A DNA stretch of 64,000 bases from an uncultured Arenicella sp. (GCA_947499305.1 CANMNN010000002.1:186001-250000), one strand, 5' to 3'; positions 36,709 to 45,746 are shown, numbered from the stretch's first letter. A program made the numbers and translations. The notes: generated by a model from the sequence alone, not told the origin.

Positions 36709-38775
36709 CTACTGCGAACTCGCATTCAATGTAACACCGCTGAACGCCGTATAACCGCGTAAACGGATAAAGTACGTACCAGCTTGTGGAGCATTAAACG
36801 TGCAAGTCTCGTTGTTGCCATTACGATATGGACGGCAATCATAAGCAGACGTCGTCGGGTTTGCGCCACGACGTACGTACAAGTCAGCATCGCCTGAGCC
36901 ACCTGAAATAGCGACGGTTACACTAGATTGACCCGCAGGCACATCAAGTTGAAAGTTAACCCATCCATTACGTGAACCGCTGATACCAGACTGAGAAATA
37001 CTGTCTGGCTCTGAGCTTGCTTCCGAGTAATCAGCTACTAAGTTTACGCCCGAATAGGCCGCGTAAGCTCGTACCATTACATAGTAAGTGCCAGCGCTTG
37101 GTGATGCGAAATTACACGCTTCTACATTTCCATTACGGAATGGGCGACAGTCATAGGTAGCCGTTGTTGGTTGAGCACCAAAACGAACATACAAATCAGC
37201 ATCACCATTGCCACCACTAATATTGAAACTTAGATCAGACGCGCCAGCAGGCACTTCAATTGTGTAGAATGACTCGGTGCGCAAAGCGCCTGAAAGGCCC
37301 GTTTTAGCGATGCCTTTTGCGAGCACGTTGTCGCCAGGAGTTGGAGGGTTAGTGGTCACCTGAGTGGCAACTGCCGCCGCTGCATCAACAATACCGGTGC
37401 CGCAACCAGTACATGTAGATGGAAAAGCACGTGCCGTTGTTTCAAGAACGCTCTCAACCTCTGCAGGTGTAATGCTTGGGTTTAGTGAGTAAAGCAGTGC
37501 AGCCGCGCCCGCAACATGAGGCGTAGCCATACTTGTACCTTGGTAATACTCGTAGATATCACCGGCTGGAGCTGTTTGACCACTATTCAGAGTTGATAGC
37601 ACACCATCGGATCGACCTGTGCGTTGATCACCACCTGGTGCGGCAACATCGACAAGATTGCCAAAGTTTGAATAGCTAGCACGCCCGCCATTACGACCAA
37701 CTGCCGCTACACTTACAACATTGTTACAGTTTGCTGGAGTGGCATTTGACACGTTTTCATTGCTATTACCAGCCGCTACAACAACCGTAGCACCAAGGCT
37801 AACAGCTTGATTGATCGCCGCTTGAGATGTCGCATCACACGCACCGCCGCCGCCTAAGCTTAGGTTCAACACGTCTGCAGGATTCGGATTGTTTGGCACA
37901 CCCGGAACGCTGCCGCCTGCAGCCCAAATCATCGCATCAGCGATATCCGACGTTAAACCACCACATTTACCAAGCGCACGAATTGGAACAATCTTGGCAT
38001 CATAAGCGACACCCGCGATACCAATACCATTGTTAGTAACCGCAGCTACTGTACCTGCTACGTGAGTACCATGCCAGCTACTCGAGCGTGCAGGCGTGTT
38101 GGCTCGACACTCATTAGCCGCCGAGGCATCACCAGGGTCGCTCGGGTCTGAATCGCGACCATTACCATCTACAGCAATGTCGGCGCGACTAATCATGTCG
38201 TAACCTGGTAGTAGGTTCGCTCTTAGATCGACGTGATCCGTAATACCCGTATCAATTACTGCAACAACAACGCCTTCACCTGTTGACGAATCCCAGGCTT
38301 CTGGTAGGTTCAGGCCGCCAGTCGCTTCGTAGTAATGCCATTGATTATTGTACTGTGGGTCTGACGGAGTGGCCATGATGTACTTCATTTTGTCTTCTTG
38401 AAAATACTGGACACTTGAGTCAGCTTGCATGTCGCTTATCATCTTTGCGACTTCACCAGCACTCATACCGCTATCAAATTCAATAACGTGTGCGCCGGTA
38501 GCCATTTTACGAATGTACTTGGCTCTTTTACCAGCCTTTGAAGACATAGCCGAAGACATGCCTTGTGCACTCATTTGAGCTTGCAGGCCGTTATTGTTTT
38601 TATATTTAATGATAAAACGCGGCCGATCGATGTAAGACGATTTGGCCGACTTTGCACTTGCCGTGGAAACAGTGTTGATCTCAGTATCGGGCTGCATGGC
38701 TATCGCTGTTTGCGATACCATTGCAAGAGTCATCCCGTACAAACTACTTCTTAGAATACTATTTTTAATTTTCAT
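36709..38775 (-). CDS. Secreted subtilisin-like S8 protease with two PPC domains
   Basis: Secreted serine protease. From ATG 38775: signal peptide (about 1-27, ending AIA), an I9-type propeptide (FIIKYKNNNG to VQYFQED), the S8 catalytic domain with Asp175 in VAVIDTGITDH, His235 in SWHGTHVAG and Ser415 in GTSMATPHVAG, then two closely similar PPC domains of about 90 residues (each with GDADLYVR and YDCRP), which in relatives help export and are then removed. The frame extends to 38841, but the ATG at 38775 has AGGA upstream and starts the signal peptide. It is a likely type II secretion substrate. The leader folds into a three-stem structure. Confidence 0.93.
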   Translation of the reverse strand: MKIKNSILRSSLYGMTLAMVSQTAIAMQPDTEINTVSTASAKSAKSSYIDRPRFIIKYKNNNGLQAQMSAQGMSSAMSSKAGKRAKYIRKMATGAHVIEFDSGMSAGEVAKMISDMQADSSVQYFQEDKMKYIMATPSDPQYNNQWHYYEATGGLNLPEAWDSSTGEGVVVAVIDTGITDHVDLRANLLPGYDMISRADIAVDGNGRDSDPSDPGDASAANECRANTPARSSSWHGTHVAGTVAAVTNNGIGIAGVAYDAKIVPIRALGKCGGLTSDIADAMIWAAGGSVPGVPNNPNPADVLNLSLGGGGACDATSQAAINQAVSLGATVVVAAGNSNENVSNATPANCNNVVSVAAVGRNGGRASYSNFGNLVDVAAPGGDQRTGRSDGVLSTLNSGQTAPAGDIYEYYQGTSMATPHVAGAAALLYSLNPSITPAEVESVLETTARAFPSTCTGCGTGIVDAAAAVATQVTTNPPTPGDNVLAKGIAKTGLSGALRTESFYTIEVPAGASDLSFNISGGNGDADLYVRFGAQPTTATYDCRPFRNGNVEACNFASPSAGTYYVMVRAYAAYSGVNLVADYSEASSEPDSISQSGISGSRNGWVNFQLDVPAGQSSVTVAISGGSGDADLYVRRGANPTTSAYDCRPYRNGNNETCTFNAPQAGTYFIRLRGYTAFSGVTLNASSQ

Positions 38776-38793
38776 TGTGATTCCTGTATTTAG

Positions 38794-38863
38794 GTTTCGT
38801 AGGGTCCGAACAGACTTAACCCATCTACCGTCTGTTCGCATCTAAAAATTAGACCTACGGAAC
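38794..38863 (-). promoter_or_regulatory. Three-stem structured leader of the S8 protease gene
   Basis: On the transcript, GUUCCGUAGG (38863-38854) pairs with CCUACGAAAC (38803-38794) with one mismatch, enclosing two hairpins: UCUAA/UUAGA with a three-base loop (38853-38841) and CGAACAGA/UCUGUUCG with a 16-base loop (38838-38807). The result is a three-way junction ending 18 bases before the start codon. No known riboswitch family was recognised. Confidence 0.4.
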
Positions 38864-39198
38864 TTACCGAATGTTCACCATCTATACCAGCATTTTTTTG
38901 GCACCTAAGTCATTGACAATAATACAAAAATATCTAAGAGTGTCACAAAAGTGACTTTTATTAATGGACGAAATGATTAGCAAAAAGCACTCCCTAAATA
39001 GTCATAACGTCAATAAACATGCGGGTTTAAGCTCAAAAATAAAAAGGCGATTAACGAGACTATCCGTTAATCGCCTGAGTGAGAAAATAAAAGCAGAATT
39101 TTTACAACTCGACAGAATTAATTTTATAGATAAAACCTAATTTGATTTGTGACGTTTCCAAATACGCCACAAAACTAGGCATTTGCCTAAATATCTAG
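38864..39198. other. Region between pilU and the S8 protease leader
   Basis: This 335-base stretch has no supported gene. It carries a minus-strand -10-like TATAGA (38881-38886), which would start the protease transcript near 38874, a perfect short palindrome GTCAC-AAAA-GTGAC (38942-38955) that may be an operator, and the pilU terminator at 39036-39076. Confidence 0.5.
39036..39076 (-). terminator. Intrinsic terminator after pilU
   Basis: The minus strand forms a perfect 11-base stem GGCGATTAACG/CGTTAATCGCC with an eight-base loop, followed by TTTTTATTTTT. It lies about 125 bases beyond the pilU stop. Confidence 0.8.
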
Positions 39199-40362
39199 CT
39201 AGTTTCGCTCAAATACTTGCCCTATATTTTCTTCGATGTTCTCTTCATCCTCTTCGTCTTCTGGGTCGGCTTCTACTTCAAGCTCAAAGGCAGATGTTGA
39301 AGAAAAGTTTTTGGTGTTTCTGAGTTTCAAACGAAGGTTGTTTGGCGAGTCTGCATTCTTCAAAGCCTCTTCTTCGCTTATCTTCCCTTCTTTAAAAAGC
39401 CCCAACAAAGCCATATCAAAAGTTTGCATGCCATATGTTTCCGAGTTTTCCATCGCCTCTTTTATCTCAGTAACACGTGCAGACTTGATGAGATCCTTGA
39501 TTCGTGGGGAGCCCGTCAGAATCTCAATCGCTGCGGCTCGGCCGCCGTCTATTGTCGGTATCAACCTCTGGGAAATAATGCCTTGTAGATTTAAAGAAAT
39601 ATCGGTAAACAGTTGATTGTGACGTTCTTCCGGGAAGAAGTTGATAATCCTATCAAGCGCCTGATCTGCATTATTAGCATGCAAGGTCGAAAGACAGAGG
39701 TGACCAGTCTCGGCAAACGCTAAGGCGTGCTCCATTGTTTCACGATTACGAATTTCTCCGATCAAAATGACATCCGGCGCCTGTCTCAGGGTATTCTCCA
39801 GTGCATCGTGGTAACTATCGGTATCTACGCCAACTTCTCGTTGATTCACAATACTTTGTTTATGCGGGTGAATGAATTCAATCGGGTCTTCAATAGTGAT
39901 AATGTGGCCAGCGTGGGTTTGGTTTCGGTGATCAATCAACGCAGCTAAAGAGGTTGATTTACCTGAGCCTGTGCCGCCGACAAATATCATTAAGCCGCGC
40001 TTCGCCATTACTAGCTCGGTAAGCTTTTCTGGCAGCCCTAGGACCTTATAGTTAGGTAATTCTGTCTTAATAACCCGGATCACCATCGCTACGTCATTTC
40101 GCTGACGAAAGATATTAACCCTAAAGCGCCCGATGTCTGGGTCATCGATGGCTAAATTCATCTCAGGCTTAAGCTCGAACGCTCTAGCTTGATCAGAATT
40201 CATAATCTCCAACGAAATCTTCTCGACGTCGGCCCCAGTCAGTGCATTTTTGCCGATTTTATACAGCTTACCCTGCACCTTCATGGAAGGTTGGACGCCT
40301 GATGATAGGTACAAATCTGACCCGTCTTTGTCAACAATCAATTTAAGTAGCGCTTTAAGCAT
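39199..40362 (-). CDS. pilU: Type IV pilus retraction ATPase PilU
   Basis: Hexameric ATPase of the PilT/PilU family that supports pilus retraction. It has the N-terminal PAS-like region (DKDGSDLYLSSGVQPSMKV), Walker A GGTGSGKST, Asp box motifs (HIITIEDPIEFIH), Walker B DVILIGEIRNRETM and the His box STLHANNADQALDRI. At 387 residues with a long C-terminal extension rich in Asp and Glu it fits PilU better than PilT. No pilT, which usually lies next to pilU, is in the window, and the gene has its own terminator. Confidence 0.88.
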   Translation of the reverse strand: MLKALLKLIVDKDGSDLYLSSGVQPSMKVQGKLYKIGKNALTGADVEKISLEIMNSDQARAFELKPEMNLAIDDPDIGRFRVNIFRQRNDVAMVIRVIKTELPNYKVLGLPEKLTELVMAKRGLMIFVGGTGSGKSTSLAALIDHRNQTHAGHIITIEDPIEFIHPHKQSIVNQREVGVDTDSYHDALENTLRQAPDVILIGEIRNRETMEHALAFAETGHLCLSTLHANNADQALDRIINFFPEERHNQLFTDISLNLQGIISQRLIPTIDGGRAAAIEILTGSPRIKDLIKSARVTEIKEAMENSETYGMQTFDMALLGLFKEGKISEEEALKNADSPNNLRLKLRNTKNFSSTSAFELEVEADPEDEEDEENIEENIGQVFERN

Positions 40363-40729
40363 AAGAGAACCTATTTTCGTATGAAGTGAGTCAGTTGAAT
40401 TTCAGCTGTGATGATACCTTCGAGCAATTTCTATGCAAGGTAGATTTAAATGAGGTGTGCAAAACAATGTCAATAGCTCGCAAAGAGCTAACGACTAGGC
40501 GTTATACAAACTCAAGAAGCCCCAGCTACTGCATACCCTAGAATACAAGTCCCGACAATCCTAGTCGAGTCAGACAATGTGGTCAGTATGAGCTACTTCC
40601 CGCTTCTCCCTCGTAGCGATGACAAGCCAAGGTGTTTAGACACTAAGATACCTAGACAATTAGCTCCTTAATACAAACGGCGAATTGCAAGCAGAGTCGA
40701 GCCGTATAACAGTGAAAAGCTGAAATCGT
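40363..40729. other. Non-coding stretch upstream of pilU
   Basis: This 367-base region between the membrane Fis-type regulator gene and pilU shows no open frame, hairpin with T run or strong promoter pair. It presumably contains the pilU promoter and the 3' end of the regulator transcript. Confidence 0.4.
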
Positions 40730-41662
40730 TTAAAATTGATCCCGTTCGGCTTGAGTTATATTTAATCGGCTCATCATCGAGTACAGAGTGCTTCGATTCG
40801 CTAACCCCATCATCGCCGCAGCTTGAGAAACATTTCCATTGCATTTTTCAAGGGTATAGAAAATTGCCTGGCGCTCTAAAGCATCACGAAACTCATTGTA
40901 CGCGTTTGTGCTGTTTGTACTTCGAGCATAGCTATCTGCTATTTCAACAAATCTTTTTGCTGACCGTCGTTCTAAAGAAAATGGAAGATAACGACGAAAG
41001 TCGGTAATGTGATGAGTCGATTCACTCTTAATAAGAAAGTACAAATAAAAGGTCGTTGCGATGGGTACGATTCCCGCAGAGTTGATTTCTACTTCCAATG
41101 TTTTAAAAATCCACACCACAATACTGGTTACAATGAGTGGAACCAAGGCGAGTAAGCTGCAAAGACACCGAGCCAATTCTGTTTGCGTGCTGGCATTTAG
41201 AAAGCCATATAACAATGAGGACGGTATTGCTAGAAGCATTAAAAGCGCATAGAGCATAAAAGCACTGTAGTACTCGCCTTTGATCGCTGTTATCGAGTAG
41301 CCAATTGATTGGCTTCCGGCAATGACACTATTACTGCTAAGCACGAGTATTGACAATACTAACGCTACAGCAGTGATGATAATCAAGAGCGTTGGCGAAT
41401 GAAGGTTTGCCATTGTAAGACTGTACCCAGCAAGCGCTAATAAGCCTAAAATAGAGGCGACATAATACGTTCTGAACAAAGTTGATACGGTTTGATCGTC
41501 CAAAAACCGGATATAGCCAATAAGCTCGATAGCGTTATGGCAGGCAAAAACGAGTATCAGGGAGATTACAGCATTGGAACCAACATTCTTTCCGATTGCC
41601 TCTTTCATGATGAACAGCTTAAAAAGCAAAGCAATTAGGGCCGGTATAAAATAATACTCCAT
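40730..41662 (-). CDS. Seven-helix membrane protein with C-terminal Fis-type HTH
   Basis: Predicted membrane regulator of about 310 residues. The first 215 residues form roughly seven hydrophobic segments (starting at YYFIPALIALLFKLF, ending at IVPIATTFYLYFLI). A cytoplasmic linker follows, and the last 50 residues are a Fis/NtrC-type helix-turn-helix: FYTLEKCNGNVSQAAAMMG then NRSTLYSMMSRLNI. There is no AAA+ or receiver domain, so this would be a one-component membrane-bound regulator. The frame opens at TTG 41671; ATG 41662 is preferred. It lies 41 bases downstream of the KAS III-like gene and is probably co-transcribed with it. Confidence 0.8.
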   Translation of the reverse strand: MEYYFIPALIALLFKLFIMKEAIGKNVGSNAVISLILVFACHNAIELIGYIRFLDDQTVSTLFRTYYVASILGLLALAGYSLTMANLHSPTLLIIITAVALVLSILVLSSNSVIAGSQSIGYSITAIKGEYYSAFMLYALLMLLAIPSSLLYGFLNASTQTELARCLCSLLALVPLIVTSIVVWIFKTLEVEINSAGIVPIATTFYLYFLIKSESTHHITDFRRYLPFSLERRSAKRFVEIADSYARSTNSTNAYNEFRDALERQAIFYTLEKCNGNVSQAAAMMGLANRSTLYSMMSRLNITQAERDQF

Positions 41663-41703
41663 CGAAAGCAATCTCCGTATTTCAATATAAAATGATGTTC
41701 GCC

Positions 41704-42765
41704 TTAAACAACATACCCAAACTGACCACTTACCAATCCAGAGCCCGCAAAAAGCCCGCCGATTCGATCACCTTTTTTCAGATTACCAGATCGATATAGT
41801 TTTTTTAAGCACATAGGGAGCGTTGCCGTGGTTATATTGGCTAATTCAGGATATGTGCGTACGGCGTTTCCCTTGTTAATGCTCTGAAGCGTAAGCACTT
41901 GTTGATAGGTGCGCTTTCCAGTCTGATGTGTCAGTGCCCAATCGACTCCGTTCCAACCAAGCAAGTCAAGAGTCTCACCAAACATGGCCTTATTTAATTT
42001 AAAACCACGCGCTACGATATGGGCCATCTGCATTTGACCCTCTATCGAACCATCGCTACGAACCTGATAATGACATCGTTTGACTTGACTACTATCACAA
42101 CGTTGATTAAATATTTGAAACCCTGATTTCTTATCCTTGGAGCGAGCGAGAATAACAGCGCCGCCAGCATCACCTAATGATAGAGCACCAAAAATATTTT
42201 TTGCAGCACTCAATGGCAACCCTTTCTTGAGCCTTTCGACGGCAGCTTTCAATATCTTGGTTGACGTTTCTCCGGTCACAACTAAAGCGTAATTGATCAC
42301 TCCGGCCTCAATCAAAGCAGTCGCAATCTTTAATCCATCAACAAATCCAAAGCACGCATTGGCCACGTCGAAAACATGATGTGCTTGCAAGCCGAGCTCA
42401 TTTTGAATTATATGCGCCGTAGCCGGTTCTGGCTGATCCCGCTCAATCCCACAAAAAATAACAGCGTCAATCAAATTGGGATCTAACTGCGGACAGGCTT
42501 CTAGCGCATCGCGAGCCGCTGGAATAGCGAGGTCTGATGGCCTAAATCCATCTGGGGCCATACGACGCTCATTAATCCCCATGTCTACGGACAGCCAATT
42601 GCTAGGCAGGCCGTAACGACGATCTGATTGAAATTCTTCGAGAATGCTGTCTGAACTAACACGCTGATCCGGCAAGAAAGTTCCCACCGATATTATTTCT
42701 GCTTTGGAGTCGTGAGATAGTGATTGGCGAGAAGTACGGACCGAGTTAATCATATTCATTTCCAT
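41704..42765 (-). CDS. KAS III-like 3-oxoacyl-ACP synthase family enzyme
   Basis: Thiolase-fold condensing enzyme of 353 residues with the KAS III catalytic triad visible as Cys138 (VANACFGFVDG), His280 (WALTHQTGKR) and Asn310 (YPELANITTATLP). It resembles FabH-like enzymes outside the housekeeping FabH group, many of which join acyl groups to make secondary lipids or signals. No other fatty-acid genes are nearby; instead a membrane-bound regulator follows in the same operon. Several ATG codons cluster at the start (42765, 42759, 42753); the exact one is uncertain. Confidence 0.85.
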   Translation of the reverse strand: MEMNMINSVRTSRQSLSHDSKAEIISVGTFLPDQRVSSDSILEEFQSDRRYGLPSNWLSVDMGINERRMAPDGFRPSDLAIPAARDALEACPQLDPNLIDAVIFCGIERDQPEPATAHIIQNELGLQAHHVFDVANACFGFVDGLKIATALIEAGVINYALVVTGETSTKILKAAVERLKKGLPLSAAKNIFGALSLGDAGGAVILARSKDKKSGFQIFNQRCDSSQVKRCHYQVRSDGSIEGQMQMAHIVARGFKLNKAMFGETLDLLGWNGVDWALTHQTGKRTYQQVLTLQSINKGNAVRTYPELANITTATLPMCLKKLYRSGNLKKGDRIGGLFAGSGLVSGQFGYVV

Positions 42766-43428
42766 TAAATTAGTGTTGGAAATCCATAATGGTACTCAAG
42801 CTCTGAAACAACAATTAGACAACGCATTGTTTGTATACAGTTTGATCCGGCTATTCGCCTCAAGAACAGATAATCTATATAAAGTGATTACAGCGCGGAT
42901 AAAGGTTTTCAATAAATCCGTCGCGTTGGGAGCAACTGACAATTCCTGAACAAATCTCCGCTTCTCAGATTAATCCAACGTGCTATTAGAATACCGAGGC
43001 GGTCATTCTATTGTTGTCACACCGCTGAAGACATCCAGTAGAAAATTCGGAAATCTAGAAGCTCCATACCCACCCTACCCTGAGCTCATTTCCTAGTGTT
43101 CTGCATCAGAGCCTTCTTGCTATGCGACTTGGATAAATGAAATCATTTCAGGAAAGAAGTACATATCCAACGCAATATTCAGGCTATCGAAGCCGATTAA
43201 ACTCATAGCGAAATACCGAGAATCGAGAACGTGACGACAAGTTTATTTCCAAGCAATCGGCAATGCTGAAACTTTTTAAAGGGGCTAATTGATAGTTCTG
43301 GGCTGCTAGCGTTAGAAATCGCAGTACACTCAGAATTGCCTGAGCCAGGGCAACTATATTCAAGCCCCAAAGATTTAAACCAAAAAAAAGCGGAAACAAC
43401 CAAAATGGTTGATTCCGCTGTCTTTTAA
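42766..43428. other. Long non-coding region between tRNA-Arg and the KAS III-like gene
   Basis: This 663-base stretch has no convincing gene. It carries the tRNA-Arg terminator at 43382-43419 and presumably the promoter of the KAS III / regulator operon near its low-coordinate end. No repeats or phage remnants were seen. Confidence 0.45.
43382..43419 (-). terminator. Intrinsic terminator after tRNA-Arg(ACG)
   Basis: On the minus strand AGCGGAA pairs with TTCCGCT, with an inner TCAACC/GGTTGT extension, followed by eight T. It lies just after tRNA-Arg and ends the csrA-tRNA group. Confidence 0.85.
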
Positions 43429-43505
43429 TGGCGCGCATGGAAGGATTCGAACCTCCGACCGCCTGGTTCGTAGCCAGGTACTCTATCCAGCTGAGCTACA
43501 TGCGC
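43429..43505 (-). tRNA. tRNA-Arg (anticodon ACG)
   Basis: A 77-base cloverleaf with encoded CCA, starting GCGCATGTAG and ending CATGCGC plus G and CCA. The anticodon stem CCTGG/CCAGG closes the loop CTACGAA, giving ACG, the inosine-modified arginine tRNA. It has its own likely promoter upstream. Confidence 0.97.
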
Positions 43506-43548
43506 ATCTCATTTAAAGTGTTAAAACCGAAGCCTTAACAGGTGCGAG

Positions 43549-43577
43549 AGATTAATCTATTGAATGCGATTAATCAA
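43549..43577 (-). promoter_or_regulatory. Likely promoter of tRNA-Arg(ACG)
   Basis: On the minus strand a -35 box TTGATT and a -10 box TAATCT are 17 bases apart, followed by CTCGCACC, a GC-rich discriminator. The -10 lies about 44 bases upstream of the tRNA. Confidence 0.55.
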
Positions 43578-43645
43578 CGCTTTTTTCATTTAATTTAATG
43601 CTTTTTGAATGCCAAAATAAAACCGCATTTCAGTACTAAATTAAA

Positions 43646-43738
43646 TGGCGGAGACGGAGGGATTCGAACCCTCGATAGAGCTATAAACCCTATACTCCCT
43701 TAGCAGGGGAGCGCCTTCAGCCACTCGGCCACGTCTCC
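43646..43738 (-). tRNA. tRNA-Ser (anticodon GCT)
   Basis: A 93-base class II tRNA with a long variable arm and encoded CCA, starting GGAGACGTGG and ending CGTCTCC plus G and CCA. The anticodon stem CTCCC/GGGAG closes the loop CTGCTAA, giving GCT. It lies 55 bases after csrA, as in many gammaproteobacteria. Confidence 0.97.
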
Positions 43739-43792
43739 GTTTTCTTACGCTAGAAAGTCAGTGCTTTCAAGCAATAATACTTCTAGTACTAT

Positions 43793-44065
43793 CTACTTAT
43801 TACCAACGGAATCTTCGTCGCTAAAATAGTCTGCACCTCGATAGTCATGATCACTACTATAACCATCGTCTTTTTCGCTTTGGCTTTCACCATCGCCACG
43901 CTCTTCGCGCTTAATTCTTTGATAAATCTCTTCTCGGTGGACAGGTACGTCACGTGGCGCGTTAATGCCAATACGTACCTGATTACCCTTGATGCCAAGT
44001 ACAGTTACTTGAACATCATCACCGATATTGAGAGTTTCGTTAATACGTCGAGTCAAAATTAACAT
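43793..44065 (-). CDS. csrA: Carbon storage regulator CsrA with acidic tail
   Basis: RNA-binding post-transcriptional regulator of metabolism, motility and biofilm. Residues 1-60 are a normal Csr[37 protein letters not shown], and the RNA-binding [12 protein letters not shown]. The protein then continues for about 30 residues of mostly Asp, Glu, Ser and Gly ([13 protein letters not shown] and on), making 90 residues instead of the usual 61-67. The place between lysC and tRNA-Ser is the classic csrA location. An effect of the tail on RNA binding is possible but unproven. Confidence 0.95.
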   Translation of the reverse strand: MLILTRRINETLNIGDDVQVTVLGIKGNQVRIGINAPRDVPVHREEIYQRIKREERGDGESQSEKDDGYSSDHDYRGADYFSDEDSVGNK

Positions 44066-44180
44066 TACGATCTCCAGTCAGTTCCTATCCAACTTTTCCG
44101 GTTTTGTAAGTTTAATCCATGTTAAGGCGTGTCTCCTAAAACCAACCTTGAACTGAACTTACTGCTGAACAGGTGCGCGT

Positions 44181-44209
44181 ATTATAGGGAAAATAAATAC
44201 TATTTCTAG
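44181..44209 (-). promoter_or_regulatory. Likely csrA promoter
   Basis: A perfect -10 box TATAAT lies on the minus strand at 44186-44181, about 115 bases upstream of csrA, followed by an ACGCGCACC discriminator. The hexamer 17 bases upstream (CTAGAA) is a poor -35 box, so activity may need an activator. Confidence 0.45.
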
Positions 44210-44345
44210 CCCTAATTAAAACTTTTCGCACACTGTTTGTGTTGAACTTAATTTATCCTATTTATAGGCAAGCAGTTCTACCCTTTAACTAAAATTTTAC
44301 ACTATTTAGCATCTAAATTGGGTGACCAAATATACAAGATCGCTA

Positions 44346-45569
44346 CTAAGCCTTTTCTAGCTCGAAAGAGTCGTGAAGAGTCTGTACTGCTTTATCAAGC
44401 AAGCTCTCATCAATAATCACTGACACCTTAATTTCAGAAGTTGAAATCATTTGTATATTAATTTCATTATCAGCCAGCGTTTTAAACATCTTGTTTGCAA
44501 CACCGGTATGAGATCGCATCCCTACGCCGACGATTGAAATCTTAGCTATTTTGTCATCGCCTTTAACATCACGAGCCCCCAAGTCCTTGACCAAGCGGTT
44601 GAGGATTTCCATGCAAGGCTGGTAATCATCTCTTGGCACAGTAAAGGTAAGATCGGTTAATCCTTTAGCGCTGGCATTCTGGATGATAACGTCGACGTTA
44701 ATATGCGCATCAGATATCGGACCCAACACTTGGTGCGCGATACCGGGGTGATCCGGGATGCCTCTAATAGTTAATTTTGCTTCATCGCGCTGAAACGCAA
44801 TACCTGAAATCAATGGCGCTTCCATTGAACTGCCCTCTTCTTCATACGTGATAAGTGTGCCTGGCCCTTCTACAAACGAAGACAGCACTCTTAATGGAAC
44901 CTTATATTTACCAGCAAACTCTACAGAGCGGGTTTGCAACACTTTTGCGCCAAGGCTCGCTAGCTCGAGCATCTCCTCAGCCGTAATACTTTTCAAACGG
45001 CGCGCGTTCGGCACTACTCTCGGGTCGGTTGTGTATATGCCGTCTACATCAGTATAAATTCGACATTCATCAGCCTCAACCGCCGCAGCTATTGCGACAG
45101 CAGTGGTGTCCGAACCACCGCGGCCTAATGTTGTGATATTGCCAGCAATATCAACGCCTTGAAAGCCTGCTACAACGACGATGCGACCTTGATCTAAGTC
45201 TGACTTAATCTTGGCACCATCTATATCTAAAATTCGGGCTCGTGAATGAACTCCGTCGGTTTTGATCGATACCTGGCCACCAGTGTACGATCTAGCGTCA
45301 TTACCGCGCTTCTGTAGCGCCATTGAGAGCAGCGCTATGGTGACTTGCTCACCGGTCGATACCAACACATCCATCTCTCGTGCTGGTGGGTTGTCACTAA
45401 TATCGTTTGCTAAACCGATCAAGCGATTAGTTTCCCCACTCATCGCCGACACTACAACTACTAGTTGCTCACCGCTCTGATGCTTCTTCATCAGATGATC
45501 AGCTACAGCATTTATACGCTCTACCGACCCAACCGATGTACCACCAAATTTTTCTACTATTAAGGTCAT
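44346..45569 (-). CDS. lysC: Aspartate kinase
   Basis: Phosphorylates aspartate, the first step to lysine, threonine and methionine. The 407 residues contain the kinase start MTLIVEKFGGTSVG, the GRGGSDTTAVAIAAA motif and two C-terminal ACT domains (AKLTIRGIPDHPGIAHQVL and ISIVGVGMRSHTGVA), so it is a monofunctional feedback-controlled enzyme. The product feeds hom and thrC at 5-8 kb. It is 177 bases after alaS. No lysine riboswitch was found upstream. Confidence 0.96.
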   Translation of the reverse strand: MTLIVEKFGGTSVGSVERINAVADHLMKKHQSGEQLVVVVSAMSGETNRLIGLANDISDNPPAREMDVLVSTGEQVTIALLSMALQKRGNDARSYTGGQVSIKTDGVHSRARILDIDGAKIKSDLDQGRIVVVAGFQGVDIAGNITTLGRGGSDTTAVAIAAAVEADECRIYTDVDGIYTTDPRVVPNARRLKSITAEEMLELASLGAKVLQTRSVEFAGKYKVPLRVLSSFVEGPGTLITYEEEGSSMEAPLISGIAFQRDEAKLTIRGIPDHPGIAHQVLGPISDAHINVDVIIQNASAKGLTDLTFTVPRDDYQPCMEILNRLVKDLGARDVKGDDKIAKISIVGVGMRSHTGVANKMFKTLADNEINIQMISTSEIKVSVIIDESLLDKAVQTLHDSFELEKA

Positions 45570-45746
45570 AATTTTCGGGCTTGCCCATTTTTCGGCCGCT
45601 TTGGAGCCGTTATCTAAGCCTAACTAATTAAAGATCGAGCGCGATTAAACATTGTTTCTCGCACAGAGTAAATCCCCATAAGCATTAATAACAATTTATT
45701 CATGGAAATTCAGCTTTAGCCGAAAACTCAGAACTCTGAAAATCAA

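Noticed and set aside
43184..43438. Minus-strand open frame of 84 codons next to tRNA-Arg
   Set aside because: It runs through the tRNA-Arg terminator and into the tRNA 3' end, has no ribosome-binding site and no recognisable family.
45570..45746. Possible lysine riboswitch before lysC
   Set aside because: The 177-base leader lacks the conserved lysine-riboswitch core and has no terminator-antiterminator pair.
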